Of a stretch of 64,000 nt of DNA, positions 11,256 through 24,499 are shown in pieces (position 1 is the first letter of the stretch; each line of letters begins with the position of its first letter). Source of the stretch: Eumeta japonica (lineage: Eukaryota > Arthropoda > Insecta > Lepidoptera > Psychidae); the NCBI GenBank assembly GCA_005406025.1, contig BGZK01002051.1, positions 19,018-83,017 of the forward strand. The letters run 5' to 3'. The notes under the pieces were generated by a model. It did no database searches. It was not told the origin of the DNA and saw nothing but the letters and a program-made list of their open reading frames with translations. The position numbers were made by a program, and so were the translations under genes.

Positions 11256-13585
11256 GTTAGTAATTAAAATGCGTTCTCATTTTGATTTTTGTTTTTAATA
11301 ACAGTTGGTCATGAAAATAATCTTATAACCATGAATTAATAATACAATAATTTACTTTCTTTTTCATTTTTTTTAACCTAAATTCTATTTCTGCATATTT
11401 TGCCAAAGAAGTTTCACTTCACATCGTGTGTCCGACAAACACTGTTTGTTTTTTTCTTTTATAAAATGTTATCGCCTTACATTTAATTTATTGCTATAAG
11501 TAAGATTTCGGTTATAATAATAGAAATAAATCTATGTGCAGACGTTCCAAAAATCGACTGAAGTCCACTTTGAAGAAATATACAAACGACTAAAAATATA
11601 CTTAATACATAACAGGGTCGTAAACCCGAAAAAATCAATAGTGCGAAATTCGATTTATCTACTCAGTGCATTAATTAGATCTAAAAAAGAAACATCCAAT
11701 TAAGTTGTTTGTTTGGTGTCCTTTACTAAATCAAATAAATTTAAACTTATCTTTATATTAACTGATGATAATTAAACGATAAAACTAACAGGATAATAAC
11801 ATTTACATCAGGACAGCTACCTAACCCGTTAGATGTACCAACGCAACATTGACTAATTGTTACTGATACACTGGTTAGCGCCGATTTAGTTTTTTAACGC
11901 GGGCAGACATCGTGATCATTAATTTCAGTTTGATACCAGACATTACCAAAATAGCTAGCTGTCGTAAATATATGGAAATGTTTGTCTAACTTTCGTAATA
12001 TCGCTTTTTATCGCTAAGACTTCTTGATCAACTTCATTAATCCGGACAGACTATAACCTGTGCACTATATAACAAATGTTTAATAACAACGTATAAGTTC
12101 ATTTATGTTCAAAAAGGGATTTTATTATTTTAAGATATGACTTGAAGGCTCGCAGATTTTTTTGCTTACTCAGAACAACATCGATTCCCTATGTTACGGT
12201 ATTGACCACTAACGAATCGCATCATACGAGTAGCAGATATGTAATCCTATCCTATTTTCGATGGAGCAAAATATGTTTTTCTAGATTTTCTAGGAAGCCT
12301 TGCCGGCCTTTCCAACACACACATTCGCCCTGTTGACTTATTTTGTTCGTCTATTTTAATTCATCTTTTCCACATAGCTTAACAACCACAACACACCTAT
12401 TTCTGCTCCAGTCACTACGCCTTCTTTCAAAGTTCCCAGTTCTCTGACACCTCTATTTTTTTATCTAGTTTTTTTATTTAGTTTCTATCTCTATTTTTTT
12501 ATTTAGTTACCATTACACGGAGATCGAGTTGTCACTGTATTGATGTAATTTTCACATTTTTTACCTACATCTAATGTTCCCTGCCAACATAAGCATAAGG
12601 ACCAAATGTCCGATAAGGGCAGGCGACTTGGTTTGTCGCGAGACACAATTCATAACGGCAAGCGAGGCCCATTTTCTTTCTCTTATGCGTTTACTTTTTA
12701 TATCAAGCTCTATCACGTTTGCTGTCATTTACATAAACATCTGTTCGACTCCCTCGGCTCCTAATATATTATATTCAGACATAGTTTTACTTTTTGTAAT
12801 TACCATGAGCTCGATTTTATCAATATTTGTTTTAATAACACTACTTGAAAAAGCCATTCAGTGTGGTTCCTATTTCCTGTAGTGCGCACAAATTGGTTGT
12901 ATATGTAATCAGCTACACTAATATAACCCAATTATACCAATATTGATTTCTTTTTTATTTATTCGGCATCCTATGTTGACCATATTTAATTGGTTAGTAT
13001 TATAAATATGCAATCCAATCCAAATTCCATGCAATGAATACCGCATGATTATGTAAAAAGTATTGATGCCTATAAAAAGCAATTAGGGGAATATTTTTTT
13101 TCAATGTATTCAAGAATCGTTTCTGATTTGCTTCGCAAAAGGCCGCGGAATATCCTAAAGCTATTAATTATAAAAGCATGAAAGTAGCAGAAATGTTTGT
13201 CGCGAAAATTGACAAAAACAGCTATCGTAATAAAATTATGGTGAAAGGCTTTCTGTCGGCGCCTGCGCGGGCCCATTTGTACGCCGGCGACACCGGATAG
13301 AAAACAATTTTAAGCGTAGCAAATATATTTTATTCTGAGAAATGTTATTGCGAGAAATTCTCAATGTCAGCAAAGTATTTCATTTCAGATAGAACCGTCT
13401 GAATGTTTTTCTTGAATAATGAAGCTTTTTTTCCGGAGCCGCTCGTACTCTCATACTCTATCGAGGTGCGCTGTTTGTTTTCGCCGGTCGCGCGCGTTAC
13501 GTCGGGGCTCAGGGAGCAAAGAGAGTTGTGCGTCACGCGATCCACGGCGTTTTCGGCGCTTGAACATCGATTTCGCCTCGACGGA
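11256..13585. other. Gene-free stretch
   Basis: Mostly AT-rich. An imperfect direct repeat of a CTCTATTTTTTTATYTAGTT unit occurs at about 12451 and 12489. A CpG-rich block begins at about 13425. The 102-codon frame at 12574-12882 looks like a chance frame and matches nothing I know. Confidence 0.45.
11403..11432. mobile_element. Isolated element-end relic (GCCAAAGAAGTTTCACTTC)
   Basis: Contains the 13-base MITE terminus GAAGTTTCACTTC (11408-11420) preceded by GCCAAA. Similar GYCAAAGAAGT... strings occur at 30381 and 41502, so this is probably a solo end or heavily deleted copy of a related family. No partner terminus is found close by. Confidence 0.45.
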
Positions 13586-13618
13586 GTGACTTTAAAATGA
13601 TGTCATTTTAAAGTTCAC
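13586..13618. repeat. Hairpin, 12-bp perfect arms plus outer GTG/CAC
   Basis: ACTTTAAAATGA (13589-13600) pairs with 13603-13614 around loop TG. One bulged base later, GTG (13586-13588) pairs with CAC (13616-13618). It sits at the edge of a CpG-rich block. Confidence 0.8.
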
Positions 13619-13739
13619 AAATATACAGTATGCGTCGCTCAGGATTCGCGTTAAAAGCCGCCGACCACGCGGGCGGCTCGGTTTACTTTCCTGGTCGGAG
13701 TTTATCTATTAGTTATTGCAAAAAACAATAGCGCACCAA

Positions 13740-14008
13740 CATCAGCATTGGGACCAGAATGGGATTTTAGAACAGCACCGGGATCGAAGTTGAGAATGAG
13801 GTCTCCCTCGTGGTCGAGAGTGGGACCGTGATCAGAACCGAAATGAAGGTCAGATCGAAAATAAGAACAGAGGCCGGTGTCGACAATGAAATCGTAATTG
13901 AAACCGAGAGCGAGACAGGAGTGCGATCAGGAGTTAAATACTAGAACAACTTTCATACGACACATGAAATAATTCATTCTACGTCTAAATGGGCGACGCC
14001 ACGAGCGA
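13740..14008. mobile_element. Helitron-like relic with decayed GGGATCGGAA array, copy A
   Basis: About 190 bp of irregular purine-rich units such as GGGACCAGAATGGGA, GGGATCGAAGT and GGACCGTGATCAGAACC lead into AATTCATTCTACGTC...GGGCGACGC (about 13970-13998). The same array-plus-ATTCATT end recurs at 19655, 31185, 31441 and 37195. The best-preserved end (31574-31590) forms a CGCGGAC/GTCGCG-type hairpin, as expected near a Helitron 3' end. The family assignment is inferred. Confidence 0.5.
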
Positions 14009-16858
14009 ATGTTCATATCGCACATACCGTAGTAAATAGCTGTTGATGTTGTGAGTATTTTTATAAGAAAATCATCCAGCAAACGTAATCTTTGAATCTA
14101 ATTTTCGAGAAATCAGTTAAGAACTCTTTTTTTACTACCACATGTTTATGTTTTTCGCAGAGTATTTTAATAAATTGTCCTAAAAATTTTGTAACCGAAA
14201 GTTAAAAAAATTTATAACTAGTTTTTAATATAAGAAAACTGATGGATTTTCTTGCTTATATATTCACCTATTCCGATAATATTTAAGTAATCGGCAAAGT
14301 TGAAGCGAAACGACACCCGGCCAACTGAAAGTTTTTGGTTTATAAGATAAATCACATAAAGGCCTAAGTCGACGCTAACGGCGTGATTTTATGGTTTTAT
14401 TCGTAAATTTATTTTAGTCACGTTGAAGTATAACTGCTGGTACGACTGGTTCATAAAATCGATCGTTTCATCTGTTTGAAAGTTATTATAAAAAAATTTA
14501 AAATGTGTTTACCCAAATCAAGTTTCGTGATAGATACAACGCTTGAGACACAATGTGAGAAGATTGCTTTAGGATGGTGAAAGACAAATTTCAACATATC
14601 GATCTGTTCAAAGTCTAGTCACTAAAATATTTACAGTTACACATACACACAGACACTCTAACGCCACTACGAACATGGAATAACTTCTTAGACCTATAAA
14701 ACGATGACATCTGAATTACTTCGATTTCAGGTAAAATAAATTTAACAAAAATAAAATAAAAACTGCCTTCAAAACTATTTAAACAATTTAAACCAACGAG
14801 GTTGCTGCCAGCAAAGGATATATCAGGCCCAGTCGTGTGCCCTCACAATAATAAGCTACAATTTTGACACAATACTCGCACTTCATATTTCATATTTATG
14901 TTTACAGATTATATTTCTTTCATTTTGTGTTAGTCGAAGACGATTCCAATAACATTTACTATTTAAACACTTCTAATTATTTACATGTAGCCATCAAAAA
15001 AATAGTTTTTATGAACAAATCGAACCTCAAATTACCCCCTTTCAACCAAAAAAAAATACAAGGTCAGCGATTGACGAAATTATTACTTAACATACATAAA
15101 AAAAATAAATACAAAGTCTTCCTTTTTGAATTCGGTTAAAAAACTGAATCTGCAAACTTCCGATAAATTTGGAAATATGATTTCTATAATCTGCGGAAAA
15201 TCTTGAAAGTGAAAAATATTAATTTATGTTTTAAAACTCTGTAGATAGACAAATAATATCTTTGAAAGTCTTTTCAGGGTTCAATATCCAAATGAAAAAA
15301 CATTTTTTATTAGTTAATAATTTCATCAAAATCGATCACCGTCACATGATTGGTTACGGTGATGGTTGGCGGACCCCATGTGGGCCCGTGCGGAAGAATC
15401 AAGGTCAAAGCAACTTAAGTAAAATACGAGGTATGTTCCTGCAGCGGAGTATTAAAAATTTGTAAGGATAAAAACAACGCAGGTATAAATTTAATTTCGC
15501 AGCCAGTGAACAATACTAGTAAATATATTCAAAAATTCTAAAACTAGTTTCCAGTTTAGTCTGTAAATGTAAACCTAGAGCCGCAACCGCACGTCGCGCC
15601 GCTACAAGTCTCTTGATGTATGACTACGTATTTACATTCCATTTTACATTCACATAGCGAAAATTTGCTTTCGGCTTTTGTGTAGTCGTTAGTGGTACTG
15701 ACCAGTAATTTTTGGGCTTAGAGCTGTTCATGAATACTCCGCTACCTTCAACTAAATGAGCATTGAGCTGAGTCCACTGACCGAGAGCCGGCTCTCTCGA
15801 CCACTGATTTACTTCTTCATTTTGGATATTTATTTTAGCATGAACACCGTTTGAGAGTGACTATGGTATTTCTATACTTTTCCAATAATTCTATTACTCG
15901 TTTTTCTGTAGCGGTGCAACAATATAAGGCAACAAACGTAAATGTGCGATCGGGGAGCCGCGCTACGAACTAACTTCTTGTTCAATATAAAACAATGTAA
16001 GGAATAAAATCATCTCTTAATTAATGTTTTAGACTAAATATTAATTTATTAAAAATTATATTTAAAATAGTTAATTGCAAATTGTATAAAAAATATTAAA
16101 TAGTAAATTAGATGTGAGAGAAAGATGGAGAGAAAGTCGCACGGCGGGAGCGCCGAGTTGTGTTACGGCATTTCTCAGCAAAAACGATGTCCTGAGGCCG
16201 TTTGAGGGACACGAGAAATATAGAAGGTAATATTTGTAGTGTCAGAATCATTGCGTTTACTAAATTAAATAAATTCATAAACCGACACCCATACTTTGAA
16301 TACATGCTGACCCTTTGTTGTAGGACCGCAGGTTTCATTCTAAATACCTTAATGTGCATTATTCATTGAGAAATATTAACACAAATTTCTACAGAAGAAG
16401 ACGAGAAATCGTTCTCCCAAATAAAACACATTCGAAAGATAAATTTACAAGGAAACGTACTGAAAAATGTACACTCACGACGCTAACTTCCATGATTATA
16501 TCTGCTCAGCAATTAGAGGCCGCCGCGTCAAAGAATCGTCGCGTCAAAGTAAAAGTTCTTGGGGAAGTTCTCGGACGCCGAGCCGCCGGCGCCACCTCGT
16601 GACATTTGCGAGGGGAACGGAAAATTTGAGCGAAGTTCCCGAGTTTAATTCGATGCAACATTTTCCACGTGACGTGTGTCTGCGCACGGGGTGTCGTCAA
16701 TTCAGCGACATTTTCGATCATTACGATAAATAAATTTACTTGCGCCGGAAAGGAATCTCGTGCAGGACGTAATCATATGAATTATTTTATGGAACTTTCA
16801 TGATCAATTTTATGTCGATACACAGTTCTGCAAATTTCATAACTTATTAATATTTTTC
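14009..16858. other. Gene-free stretch with GC-rich block 16505-16620
   Basis: No gene or transposon protein recognised. The block at 16505-16620 contains a duplicated CCGCGTCAAAGAATCGT / CGCGTCAAAG string. Overlapping frames on both strands across it (16467-16733 plus, 16506-16721 minus) look like composition effects. Confidence 0.45.
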
Positions 16859-16898
16859 ATTTCTTTCTTATTTTAAGGTATTAAAATAAGAAAGAAAT
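16859..16898. repeat. Perfect hairpin, 18-bp arms, 4-base loop
   Basis: 16859-16876 is exactly complementary to 16881-16898 (arm TTAAAATAAGAAAGAAAT, loop GGTA). No transposon sequence adjoins it. Confidence 0.95.
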
Positions 16899-17160
16899 AC
16901 ATGTACATTTTGTACGATATACACACTATTATATTTTGTACTTCTGAAGAAAAGTACGTTAATAATTAAAAAAAAAAACATTTTATTTAATTTGCTAACT
17001 TAGTTGATTAAAAAAATAATGTCAACCTCTTACCGAAATCTATTATCACTGTCGTATTTTTCTTCTAGTAAAGCAGAACTTACCTGAAAAAGTAATATAT
17101 ATTGTTAGTTTAATATAGATTCTACAAAAGTAAATTAAATAATACTACTTTAAAATAAGT

Positions 17161-18010
17161 AGGGACTGTCCAAGAAGTAAAGAGACAAACTTTGATTTAA
17201 AGTATTGATAATTAATTAATTAGTTAGACTAATTTGCTTAATTACACATTTTAAATCTATATTTATTTTAGTTTGTACCAGAAACTCGCTTGTAACCAAT
17301 TATCCGAGATTTAAAACAGAACGTGTCATAATGGAAATTCCAGATTCTTGAGCTACATTTTTATTCGTCTGGTCCAGCGTTTTGGAAAGAAGTTATATTT
17401 TTTGACTTATGTGATCCCTTCTTTTTCTGCCTCCTTCTTTAAGCGTTTTCATTTTTCTTCATAAATTCGACGTTTTGTAACCGTGAATAATCTATAATTA
17501 AAAGTGTATAATCACATGTTGCCATACATGGCCAGAACATGACACTATCTTTCCTGTAATATTTATTAATAAAATGAATTAATCTTTTCTTAATGTACTA
17601 ATTTAAACATTTTTCGGAGTTCATTAAACCTTCAGACATAAAAACATCGTAAACATTACTTTTTGGATTCAAAGCCTGCCAAAATACATATTTATTGAAA
17701 AATTTTGCTTTGAGACTGACTCGGTCTCCATAATTAGTATTTTGACAATAATGATGCATGAAAAAATTGTTTTCCTAGAATATTTGTTCGATCCAGTGGC
17801 ACGTAACCTTATCATCGATAACGAGAGCTTTTTAATCAAGAACTTTTCATATGTCTTTTTTAATTCTTCTATACTCTCGCTTCTTGATCTACATAATGAT
17901 TTGGCCTTAGTAATTTCATTTATGCCTAGGATTTTTAACTTTATTCTGAATACAGTAGATTTGTTCAGTTGGTGTCTATGAATTGTATTTTGGACCGACA
18001 TAAATGGATT
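17161..18010 (-). mobile_element. Decayed Tc1/mariner-superfamily transposase, 5' end lost
   Basis: On the minus strand, translated pieces follow a mariner-type transposase in order: a DNA-binding region piece TVFRIKLKILGI (about 17920-17965), then after a frameshift near 17815 an IDD motif where the first catalytic Asp is expected, then KAKFFNKYVFWQALNPKS (about 17660-17720), then FINKYYRKDSVMFWP and MATCDY (about 17500-17570), where families of this type have FWPDLA(T/S)CHY. The second catalytic Asp is thus changed to Cys (WPC). Several stops and frameshifts break the frame. AGGGACTGTCC at 17161 may be a terminal repeat, but no matching terminus was found beyond 18 kb. Non-functional. Confidence 0.75.
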
Positions 18011-19440
18011 TTGTTTGGAGAAGGTCTATTCGTTTAATATTGTTTGGAGTAGTCTTTTTAGGTAGCTAACAAGAAATATGTTTGAATTTTGTATTTCTGT
18101 ACCTTCATTTTTATTAATTATCGGATGAATATTCGTTCGTCGAATATTTTCTCGAGAAAAATGGGCAGCAGTGGCAGATTCACAATGAAACTTAAAAACT
18201 GGATTACCCGGTTCGCCAATATTTCCAGCTCTTTTCGTTTTTTTCCTTTTTAATAAAAGGGCAAATACAAAAATAATGCAAGCAACACACTGACACTTGT
18301 AGGCAATGTATTTATTTTTAATAAAATATAATTGTAGTTGGTGGATAAGATTTATCTCTATACTTACTGGACATCTTATAATAAATAATCATTATCTTAC
18401 ATTATATGTCTATAAAAAGTACGTGTTCAGTGTTTGAATAATTACATATCCAAATGACAAGTTTAACCAGTGAAAATTTGTAACATTCTCTTTTGTGATG
18501 TAAGTACTATTAGTTGGTTTTAGGACCTAAAATATGAAAATACGCATTTATAATGTAATTTAACATTTAGAACTAAGAGAGAAAGGTATTATAGCCAAAA
18601 ATTAACACTATTGTAGTCATTATAACGATACTACATCTATAAATAACAACATTAGCTATTTTCCATATTACAATTTAGTTCAAGTTAGAGTTAGTGTACT
18701 CGCTGAGATTTTTCTAAAAACATAAGCAAACAATCTTATTAAAAACACCCCTGAATTATTTTATAAAACATGTTACAGAATTTAGATCGTGCTTCAAAAA
18801 AAGAAATAGTATTTTTGCGAGATTGCTCGAAGCGAGGTTTGATTAGAAACGTCGAACCTCTTTTAACGCAACAGTCGAAAACGAATGAAGTGTCATTAAG
18901 AAATGAAGATTGCAAAATTCAAAGAGTAAAGTAAACGACTGGTGCGATTCGACATCCGCGCGCTAGCGCCGCGAATCGCGTCGCTACAACAAACTTCCGT
19001 GTCGCCGAAGGCCGCGGCCGCGTGCGCCGCCGGGCGCCTATAGAAGCCTCGCGATGGTTGATTATATGGAGCGTCAGGCGTCGAGCGCGCCGCGGAGGGC
19101 CTGGGCCGCGGCGAGGTGTCGCGGGTGTTGGAGTGATGTTCACTGTGTGCTTGCCTATGCACATAAATAAAGTTTAAGTGTTTGTGCGTGATTTTGAAGT
19201 AATTTATTTTTTTTAGTCTACATGATCATTTATCGCCACCAATATTCACACGGTGCTATTTATATATTTTGTCTGTCTGCCCATTGTCCGAGGCAATCTT
19301 CGAAACCGCCTAATAAAACTTGGTTAGAACTTGCAAGGTAGAGAATTTATTGGTTTACACACGAGATAAAAAGAGGTGAGGTGATTTTCGTCCTGGAAAT
19401 ATTTAACATTTCCGGGTAATTTTTTTTTTGGTTTTGAAAA
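18011..19440. other. Gene-free stretch with GC-rich block 18945-19125
   Basis: AT-rich apart from one strong CpG-rich block. Minus-strand frames of 81 and 88 codons over the block are Arg/Ala/Pro-rich, as GC-rich DNA produces by chance. Confidence 0.45.
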
Positions 19441-19540
19441 GCAGACGAGCATAACATCCGCCAGAAACTAGGCGGTCAACGCCGTCCATAAACACTAGCA
19501 ACACCTGAGGATTTACCAGTGCATTGCTGGCCTATTAAGT
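19441..19540 (+). repeat. Dispersed repeat (GCAGACGAGC...GGTCAACGCCGTCCAT), copy 1
   Basis: Order of conserved strings: GCAGACGAGCATA, GGCGGTCAACGCCGTCCATA, ACACCTGAGGA, CAGTGCATTGCTGGCC. The same order occurs at 24181 and 38441. From memory this is an abundant lepidopteran repeat, probably a retroelement tail. Confidence 0.6.
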
Positions 19541-19654
19541 AGTGAAAAGATAAAAATATCTAGTAAAGAGGCAGTGATCTGATAGAGGAAGGATTGGGAT
19601 GATAGAGAAGAGAGTGAAATATTGAAAAAACTCTTAAAAATTGAATCATTTAGT

Positions 19655-19806
19655 CGAAACTGAATCAAAGCTGAAATAGGGATCGGGATCGATATTCAAA
19701 TTAGGACTTGGAGACCAGATCAATAACGTGGTGCAAACATAACATGACCGTTCAGTGTAAAAGATGTAAAATTCATTCGATGTGTACGCAGGCCGAGCCT
19801 CAGTCG
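19655..19806. mobile_element. Helitron-like relic, copy B
   Basis: Contains CTGAAATAGGGATCGGGATCG-type units (about 19670-19720), then AATTCATTCGATGTGTACGCAGGCCGAGCC (split over 19769-19800), corresponding to the ATTCATT...GCGG end seen in the other copies. Heavily worn. Confidence 0.4.
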
Positions 19807-22218
19807 AAAGGTGCATTCATAAAAACATTCCCAAATATTTCAACGCCATAAGCCTATCATCAAGTTTATGATCCCGATTAAGTTTCACTTAAGGCCAAAA
19901 GTGTCTGCTTTTCCATGTTTAGGCACGTTATCTTCGACGTTTCATATTTCAGGCTCGTTACTAAATTCCATCAGCGGTCGTCACGAGCGCATCGAGCGAA
20001 TTGTGGTCCGGCTCGACTGCGGACGGATGTATCGTGGGCTGGCCACATATTGCATAACATGCGCACGCCAATAACAGTGAATTACCAAGTACGCAGTACT
20101 TGCTAGTATCCCAACAGGGGGATATTTAGCGAACACCAGGAGTCGTGAAGTTTATAACCAAAATTAATATAAAACAAAAAAACGCATATTATTATACTGT
20201 ATTATTTTATTATATTTTTAGTGACTAGAGATAAAAAAATGGATCTCTGCAGATGTCAAAGTGGTTTGTCATTGATGTTTTTTTTTTATTTTGAAACAAA
20301 ATCAATGTAGGGCTTTTTAATTCATGTGCTTTCATATTCTTTTATTTTGATAAATTTGTTGGAAATGATGCATGAGTATAATGATCGATGGAAGGTTTAA
20401 AATATGATTTTTATGGACATAAACTGGGTTGCATTGTTTTTATATTTCAGTTTGAGACATAAAATAACTCACAAATATTTTACATTAACCGCTTTTTCAA
20501 TTGAGGTAACAGTTGATTGAAAAAGTGAAAAAAAGTATTTATCGTTTTCTCTATCATACATCATCATATTTATCACTAATTATAACATTTAATTTTAAAG
20601 CTTTTTATTTTATGTAATGAACTTTGTATTTATTAGCTTATATTTTAACAAGGACGCAACATAAAAATGATCCTAGCTCTTAGTGCCATTTAAACTGTGA
20701 AAATATTTTGTAGACATTTTTATTCGAAGTTCAAAGGGAATGGAGTTAAGAGAGCAGAATAACGAAAAATCCCATTGCATTTTTAAGGGTTTGTGCCTAA
20801 AGGACAAATAGGACTTTTATGATTTGGTGTGTATATTTTTGAATAAACGTAAATTTCGCTAATCATATTCCTATATTTGTAAACTACTAAGAATCCGGTC
20901 CAGCCATTTTGATATTAAGTGTGCCTCACAATCGACTGATTCTTTTCTGTTAGGAAAAGCCAATTATTTCAAAAAAAAATCAGCACCAACAACAAGAATA
21001 TGTTCACAACCGAAGTTCATGCACCGAATACCAAAAATAGCCGTCTAGATCATTCATAAAGATCAACAAAAAAGGTGCTAAGCACATTTATTTAATAATA
21101 ATGAATTAGCACTGCCAATTTCTATTTTGATTTACGTGTTTTCAATTAATGCACGCTCAGCTAGCCAACGAAGGCGGTTTTTGACAGTGTGACAGTTATT
21201 TTTTTCCTGATTCAAGCCAATAGGTGTCGAAAAACAAAATCGGCCTACGCCTATACCGAAGTCATAAGCCGCGAGATCGCATTAGCGGTCACACAAAGCG
21301 GTGAGCGGGCGCGGAGTGCAGGGCCGCGGGCGCCCGCGGCCGCGGGGCGCAGGCGCGGCGGGGGCCTGAAAGCCTTTTCAGGCTCGCGATAACAATAACG
21401 CCGGCGCCCCTTTTGTTCCCCGCCGGCCGACGTCGTGTTTCCGTCACGTATCCTTCTCGTATTAACAAAAAAATATCGTAAAGAAATCCGTCACGTCCGA
21501 ATGGAATCCTCGAAATTGTATAGTACTAGCTATCGCCGCACGGCTCGTCGTGCGCTGTGGGTTACGAAAGTAAATATAAAAGAATTGACCAAGCGCGTGT
21601 CGTACCGCGCGCAGTGCAGACTCTCGTTGTTGCCCGTCAAAAAATTCGGACTTAAAAGGAGGTTTTTTATTTGATACCATGAACCTATTAATTGAATTCA
21701 CGGTTCAATGGCTGCTAGGGGTGTTATGAAATCAATATTTCTATTATTTCACGTAGTTCATACTCTTACATTATACAGCCTATTTTACACAACAGGTAAC
21801 TTCCTTAGTATAATTTTCGATGTAATCTGTACAAAATGTTTCTTTTTATTTCCCCAAGTACATTTTTTTTACCAAAATTTTATCTATATATATATATCCA
21901 TACCAAATTAGAGCTTCCTAGTACAAAACATCTCTGAGCTAAACCGCGGACAGACGGATGGACGGACATGACGAAACTATAAGGGCATTTTGTTGACTAT
22001 ATAGCCCTAAAAATGATGACGGGTACATGGAATTCATAAAATAAATAGCCTGAAACAACCTATAAATAACTCCTTTGCTTTATATATATATAACTCTTGA
22101 CTGTATATTCAGAAGAACATCTTAATCTTTTAATCACATACAGACATTTTTACAATTGAGCTTTTGTTTAACTTTTATAAATTGTCAGAAACAGCAAAAA
22201 CTTTCAATAAATGAACCA
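19807..22218. other. Gene-free stretch with GC-rich block 21245-21440
   Basis: Mostly AT-rich. The block at 21245-21440 is among the most GC-rich in the window. A partial inverted repeat CTTTTTCAAT / ATTGAAAAAG lies at 20492-20525. Confidence 0.45.
21940..22012 (+). repeat. Dispersed lepidopteran-type repeat fragment (GACGGACATGACGAAACTATAAGGG)
   Basis: CGGACAGACGGATGGACGGACATGACGAAACTATAAGGGC (21947-21987, written here in pieces) followed by an imperfect inverse AGCCCTAAAAATGATG matches the style of a very common lepidopteran repeat that ends 'cggaaccctaaaaa'. Assigned from memory. Confidence 0.45.
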
Positions 22219-22262
22219 AGAGTGAAACAAATAAATAATTATTTATTTATTTGTTTCACTCT
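22219..22262. repeat. Perfect hairpin, 20-bp arms, 4-base loop
   Basis: AGAGTGAAACAAATAAATAA at 22219-22238 is exactly complementary to 22243-22262, with loop TTAT. Part of the arm is low-complexity AAATAAATAA, but AGAGTGAAAC is not. Confidence 0.9.
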
Positions 22263-24180
22263 AGTCAGCTATATGCAAGAAAGAGTAACATGTAATAACA
22301 TGTATTTTATACACACACATATAAATAAATATATAAAATCAAGTTAAATTCCACCAAAAAAAATAAATAATAATTGTTTTATTTTTATGTTAATGAAACA
22401 AGACAGTGTTTTAATTTTAAGTACAAATCTTGACAGAAAAAATTCAATAAAGTCAATATCTGAGCGATATTTTTTGACAAACTTATAATTTAATTTCAAG
22501 AATAATGTTCATATATGTAAACTGTTCGGCAAAGGGAGTTTATTGCTAAAAAATACATCTCCATAAAACGGATCGAAGACTGTCTAATGTTATTATGTAT
22601 AGCCGAAAACAAAATAAGAGGATGCAGCCAACCTATTATTTGCATCAAGAAAATGCATTGATTCTAGGACACAATAAATGGAAGAATAGATTTAGCGCAG
22701 AATGGAGATAAATGATGCAAAGAAGATTAAGACGGCCTGACTTAAGTGATGATGTACGTTTTGGGATTTGTTATACAACGTTTTTAGATATAATACCATA
22801 GTCGATGGTTTAAAAGTTTTTGAGATTTTATCGGTCACGTAAACGCTTCCACATCTGAAATTCAATTTTTAGATACCCAGTCTGTTTTAAGCCGTCACTG
22901 ATATTATTTAGCTCACAAATTTCAGTTATCCGCATCAAAGGACTCAGAGTCCAAAGCGAATAACAGACGGGCACCAAATTAAATTCAAATTTGTTTCGTT
23001 TTTTCCAATTTCGATGTGGAACACACGCAGCAAAGCTAAGTGATTGGGTGTCGTGAGGACGAGTAGGCGTAAATTTCTACTGATACGTTCACGAATTGGC
23101 TCTTGTATTCCATTACCAAAACAGAGCCACCGGTGTACCCTATTGCTTTATGTCCTTTACTCTATATATTTTTTTTTGTTTTATAAACGTCTACTCTTTT
23201 ACATTTCTCTATAGGATTTAGAGTGCGGTCTAATAAACAAACCGTTATTTTAAAATAAATGAAACGTGGATTACAATTCTTTTATAGTTTTGACGTGATA
23301 ATTTATTACGTAACAATAGTTTGGAACTGTGTTTAACTTCTTTATAGGAAAAATTTGAATTAATTTGAACTGTATAATCTAAATGTTATTTCTTCTAAGG
23401 CGCTATCCAACGTTTAAATCGAGGACAAACTGAGTGGTTTCAAATACAAATTCCTTGAAATAAAAATTATTACGAAGCATACTTTTTGCAAATGTGTCAA
23501 ATTTGCCACACATTTTATACTGTACGATTTTGAACACCCTTACTTTTCTTCTTGTTGTAATAATTGATATTATTTAATAAATTTAATTCACTTATCTCAA
23601 CGGACTCGAGTTTAATGAATAAAAAAATTATATAGACAACACACTGATCAGATATCGACTAATAATCACCGAAAAAAAAATGCAATTTTTAATTTGATGG
23701 TAATTTAAAATAAATATCACTTGAGGGGATTTCAATAAACAAAATGTCAATTGAAAGATGTTACAAATGCCTGTAACAGCTATGGCATCGTTGCCTTTAA
23801 CGACAAGTAATGAACTTTGCCTTGACTCCGACTGCGCTGGCGCTGTCACCGTGACTTTCGCTATGGAAATCATGTGCCTGCTAAGTACTTCGCGACTTCA
23901 TTTGCATGTCCACAAGATCCTCATTTCCAATCGATCTCTTCTTCAAAATAATACACAAATCGGAGTGCGTTAAGTTCCCATGACGTTCCCATTTTTTTAA
24001 TGATTGTGTGGGAATCTATATGTGCGATGTGTGTATATTCCCTGTAGACTCCAAAATGGCTAGCTGTTTCACTTTCAAAATTTTCAACAAATCTTCAAAA
24101 TAGCTTAGCGGGTAAACTTGTAAAGTTGGGTAGCGATTTAATCAAAAGGTTTTTTGTTTTTTTTTTCTCATAGCATTATC
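22263..24180. other. Gene-free stretch
   Basis: AT-rich. No recognisable gene, transposon protein or array. The segment 22960-23180 has a more balanced composition but no readable coding content. Confidence 0.45.
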
Positions 24181-24290
24181 CAGGAGCAATCGAGCATGCC
24201 AACCACCAAAGTACAAATGGTCACCGCTGCCCATGGACTCTCGCGATTTCGGAGAAATCACCAATGCGTCGCCGACCTCAATGTGTTTCT
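24181..24290 (+). repeat. Dispersed repeat, copy 2
   Basis: Contains AAATGGTCACCGCTGCCCATGGACTC and CACCAATGCGTCGCCGACCT in the same order as the copies at 19441 and 38441. Read on the minus strand it would encode SMGSGDHL, comparable with VHGGGDHLSSD from the copy at 38.4 kb. Confidence 0.65.
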
Positions 24291-24499
24291 CAATGTGTTT
24301 CAAAATGTTTCCCCTTAAAAAATATACTCGAGAATAATACTCTATAACATAAACAAGTACCCCCCGCGCTCCCCGCCCCATAGAATGTAGCCTCTTCCAC
24401 GCGTGTTTATTTTAAATTCTTTTATTTTTGGGACGGAAATTTTGTACATGCAATAAAGTTAATTTTTTGTGCGTTTGTATATATGTAGGTACAGTGATT

